DNA of 64,000 nt from Heloderma charlesbogerti (taxonomy: Eukaryota > Chordata > Lepidosauria > Squamata > Helodermatidae): the NCBI GenBank assembly GCA_026122225.1, contig JANEZZ010002677.1, positions 1,178,001 to 1,242,000 of the forward strand. Direction: 5' to 3'. The translations under genes and the position numbers were made by a program. Every line of letters starts with the position of its first letter. Positions within the stretch are counted from its first letter, which is position 1. Below the pieces are notes generated by a model, which was given only the letters and a program-made list of their open reading frames with translations, was not told where the DNA came from and did no database searches. Shown here in pieces: positions 63,750 to 64,000 of this stretch.

Positions 63750-64000
63750 ATTATTTAATTCACTTATTATCTTGCCTTTTAGCTAACAAAGTTCCCAAAG
63801 CAGCTTACATGAAATTTTAAAATCACACGATACAAAACAAAGCCAGCAGACCAAGTAAAATTCCAGCTTTAAAACAAGTTTAATCTGATTAAAAGTCTGG
63901 TCAAATAAAAATGTCTTCATCCAGCATACAGGGAAAACAGACTCAACACTAGGCAAGTCTTCCAGGGGAGGGAATTAGGCCTCCTCTTGGTACAGTGTTA
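63750..64000 (-). mobile_element. LINE 3' end, reverse, cut by window edge
   Basis: TTATCTTGCCTTTTAGCTAA, CAAAGTTCCCAAAGCAGCTT and, further right, AGTCTGGTCAAATAAAAATG with CTTCCAGGGGAGGGAATTAG follow the layout of the LINE end at 26000-26340. It starts only a few bases after the exon donor. Confidence 0.55.

Noticed and set aside
1..64000. CRISPR arrays, tRNA or rRNA genes, bacterial operons
   Set aside because: None seen; the tRNA-like segments at 3889-4095 and 38727-38955 are SINE heads with degraded boxes.

Overview
The window is vertebrate nuclear DNA, most likely from a squamate reptile (lizard or snake). The pointers are spliced coding exons inside large introns, two CpG islands, and a typical squamate repeat mix: a near-full-length BovB (RTE) LINE, many CR1/L2-like LINE tails, Penelope-like elements, tRNA-derived SINEs and many palindromic DNA-transposon derivatives. 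It is not a prokaryotic locus. No operon, CRISPR array, rRNA or tRNA gene was seen.

The only host protein gene I recognise is FAM193A, on the + strand. Nine coding exons with correct splice sites and matching phases lie at 24531-24675, 30493-30567, 46361-46461, 46868-47116, 49844-49997, 50099-50278, 57453-57704, 61641-61827 and 63471-63743. They join into one open frame covering an N-terminal and central part of the protein. The first coding exon was not found, and the gene continues past the right edge. FAM193A is a largely disordered protein with a coiled-coil segment and a cysteine-rich patch. From memory it has been reported as a positive regulator of p53 signalling.

Layout. 1-2500: intergenic or intronic DNA with palindromic MITEs. 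2480-3480: CpG island 1, with a consensus splice donor on the minus strand, so a leftward transcript probably starts here. 3.9-6.2 kb: SINE, LINE tails and a MITE. 6.26-9.83 kb: decayed Penelope-like element, minus strand. 9.9-11.1 kb (+) and 17.7-20.1 kb (-): non-overlapping C-terminal and N-terminal halves of one decayed protein family, in opposite orientation. 11.5-15.1 kb: MITE, CR1, hAT derivative. 15.34-16.25 kb: CpG island 2, a candidate FAM193A promoter. 21.3-24.5 kb: L1-like fragments and nested MITEs ending 50 bp before the first recognised exon. 24.5-64 kb: the FAM193A exons in repeat-rich introns. These introns hold the CR1-in-CR1 nest at 27.6-29.7 kb, a long CR1 at 32.4-34.1 kb, a hAT derivative with perfect target duplication at 41.9-42.9 kb, BovB with perfect target duplication at 50.4-53.6 kb, a second Penelope-like fragment, a solo LTR at 55.0-55.6 kb, and a nested palindrome at 59.3-60.2 kb.

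The best leads are three. One is the palindrome-within-palindrome element at 59.3-60.2 kb. The second is the split protein-family relic, whose geometry suggests an inversion of about 8 kb around CpG island 2. The third is a shared-terminus family of TTA-flanked MITEs in two size classes, one copy nested in another directly upstream of a FAM193A exon. All family assignments are from reading the sequence and memory; no database search was possible.
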